A program made the position numbers and the translations under genes. From the NCBI GenBank assembly GCA_020048295.1, contig JAIFMT010000067.1, positions 1 through 6,349 of the forward strand: DNA of 6,349 nt, read 5' to 3'. Positions 5,774-6,349 of this stretch are shown in pieces (within the stretch, counting starts at the first letter, position 1; each line of letters opens with the position of its first letter). The notes beneath the pieces are model-generated. The model saw nothing but the letters and a program-made list of their open reading frames with translations. It ran no database searches and was not told the origin of the DNA. This DNA comes from Rhodoferax sp. (GTDB taxonomy: Bacteria > Pseudomonadota > Gammaproteobacteria > Burkholderiales > Burkholderiaceae).

Positions 5774-6349
5774 ACCTGACTGCGCTGTTCTGGCAGGGCG
5801 ATGCGCTGACGCGCGCCGTGGCCTTGCTGCTGCTGGCCATGTCGGTCGCGAGCTGGGTGGTGATTCTCTGGAAATCATGGCTGCTGCAGCGTGCCAGCCT
5901 GGACGTGGCGCGCTGCATTGCCGCCTTCTGGCAATCTGCCGATATTCCCCAAGCCAGCCAGAAAATCAAGGCTTTTGACCGTGAAGCGCTTATTCTTCCG
6001 ATGGTAGAAGCTACAAATCTTGTAGCTAATAATACCCTGGCCGGTGCCGGTGGCCTGCAAACCCAGTTAACGCGTGTGTTGCGCAACGCGCTGCATCAGG
6101 CACTGGCCAAGCTGCAGCACGGCCAGGTGTTGCTGGCCACGGTGGGGGCCACCGCCCCGTTTGTCGGGTTGCTCGGCACGGTGTGGGGTATTTACCATGC
6201 GCTGATCGGCATTGCCAGCGCCGGGCAAGTGACGATTGACAAAATCTCCGGCCCGGTCGGCGAGTCGCTGATCATGACCGCCGCTGGCCTGATGGTGGCC
6301 ATACCGGCGGTGCTGGCCTACAACGTGCTGGGCCGCAGCATCGCCCGCA
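5770..6349 (+). CDS. exbB: MotA/TolQ/ExbB proton channel family protein, 3'-truncated by the window edge
   Basis: An inner-membrane subunit that, with ExbD/TolR and TonB/TolA partners, uses proton flow to energise outer-membrane transport or envelope constriction. The frame is open from the ATG at 5770 through the right edge: 193 residues are visible and the C-terminus is missing. Three membrane helices are evident: about 16-38 ([19 protein letters not shown]), about 120-145 ([21 protein letters not shown] region) and about 166-187 ([20 protein letters not shown]). Thr137 and Thr170 lie in the positions of the conserved pore threonines, and [14 protein letters not shown] is the family signature. 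The short N-terminus and the SAGQVTI segment fit ExbB better than TolQ, but the split is not certain. The start overlaps the dapB stop (ATGA). Residues 79-88 ([10 protein letters not shown]) are encoded by AT-rich codons around a perfect 8-base inverted repeat, unlike the flanking sequence. An exbD gene would be expected just downstream. Confidence 0.9.
   Translation, partial: MNLTALFWQGDALTRAVALLLLAMSVASWVVILWKSWLLQRASLDVARCIAAFWQSADIPQASQKIKAFDREALILPMVEATNLVANNTLAGAGGLQTQLTRVLRNALHQALAKLQHGQVLLATVGATAPFVGLLGTVWGIYHALIGIASAGQVTIDKISGPVGESLIMTAAGLMVAIPAVLAYNVLGRSIAR
6009..6027. repeat. Perfect 8-base inverted repeat inside the exbB-like gene
   Basis: AGCTACAA (6009-6016) and TTGTAGCT (6020-6027) are exact complements around ATC. 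The stretch is translated (EATNLVA) with codons GTA, GCT, ACA, AAT and CTT that are scarce in its neighbours. It resembles the left half (GCTACCAA) of the repeat at 641. An inverted repeat of this size can arise by chance, so the repeat-family assignment is tentative. Confidence 0.4.

Overview
The window is ordinary chromosomal sequence from a GC-rich Gram-negative bacterium, most likely a betaproteobacterium of the Burkholderiales and probably a Comamonadaceae member of the Rhodoferax/Polaromonas/Acidovorax type. Three things support this: an hpf-ptsN-hprK block (HPr kinase occurs in betaproteobacteria but not in E. coli), the fur / bamE-dapB-exbB arrangement, and short intergenic repeats of a kind I associate with this family. 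The placement is inference, since no rRNA is present.

Layout, left to right. A 5'-truncated MTA/SAH nucleosidase gene (1-656, +) converges on a CorA-type Mg2+ channel gene (696-1682, -). A non-coding stretch of about 330 bases (1683-2012) separates corA from the divergent hpf gene (2013-2342, +) and holds a strong hairpin in the hpf leader. A clear intrinsic terminator (2355-2386) ends hpf. Then come ptsN (2422-2889, +) and hprK (2929-3879, +), which converge on fur (3884-4309, -) with only 4 bases between them. fur is divergent from bamE (4408-4944, +). bamE is followed closely by dapB (4964-5773, +), and dapB overlaps the start of an exbB/tolQ-type gene (5770 to the right edge, +) by ATGA.

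Functionally these are housekeeping and regulatory genes: S-adenosylhomocysteine/methylthioadenosine salvage, magnesium uptake, ribosome hibernation, nitrogen-related PTS signalling (EIIA-Ntr plus HPr kinase/phosphorylase), iron regulation, outer-membrane assembly, lysine/diaminopimelate synthesis, and an energising proton channel. No mobile element, CRISPR array, RNA gene or recognisable new multi-gene system is visible.

The least ordinary signal is a short palindromic repeat that seems to occur both between genes (641-694) and inside reading frames: in the nucleosidase (276-327) and possibly in exbB (6009-6027). Where it is coding it brings AT-rich, locally rare codons, and the nucleosidase appears roughly 20 residues longer than the E. 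coli protein around that point. This suggests in-frame repeat insertions that the host proteins have tolerated. It is a hypothesis that a genome-wide repeat search would settle.
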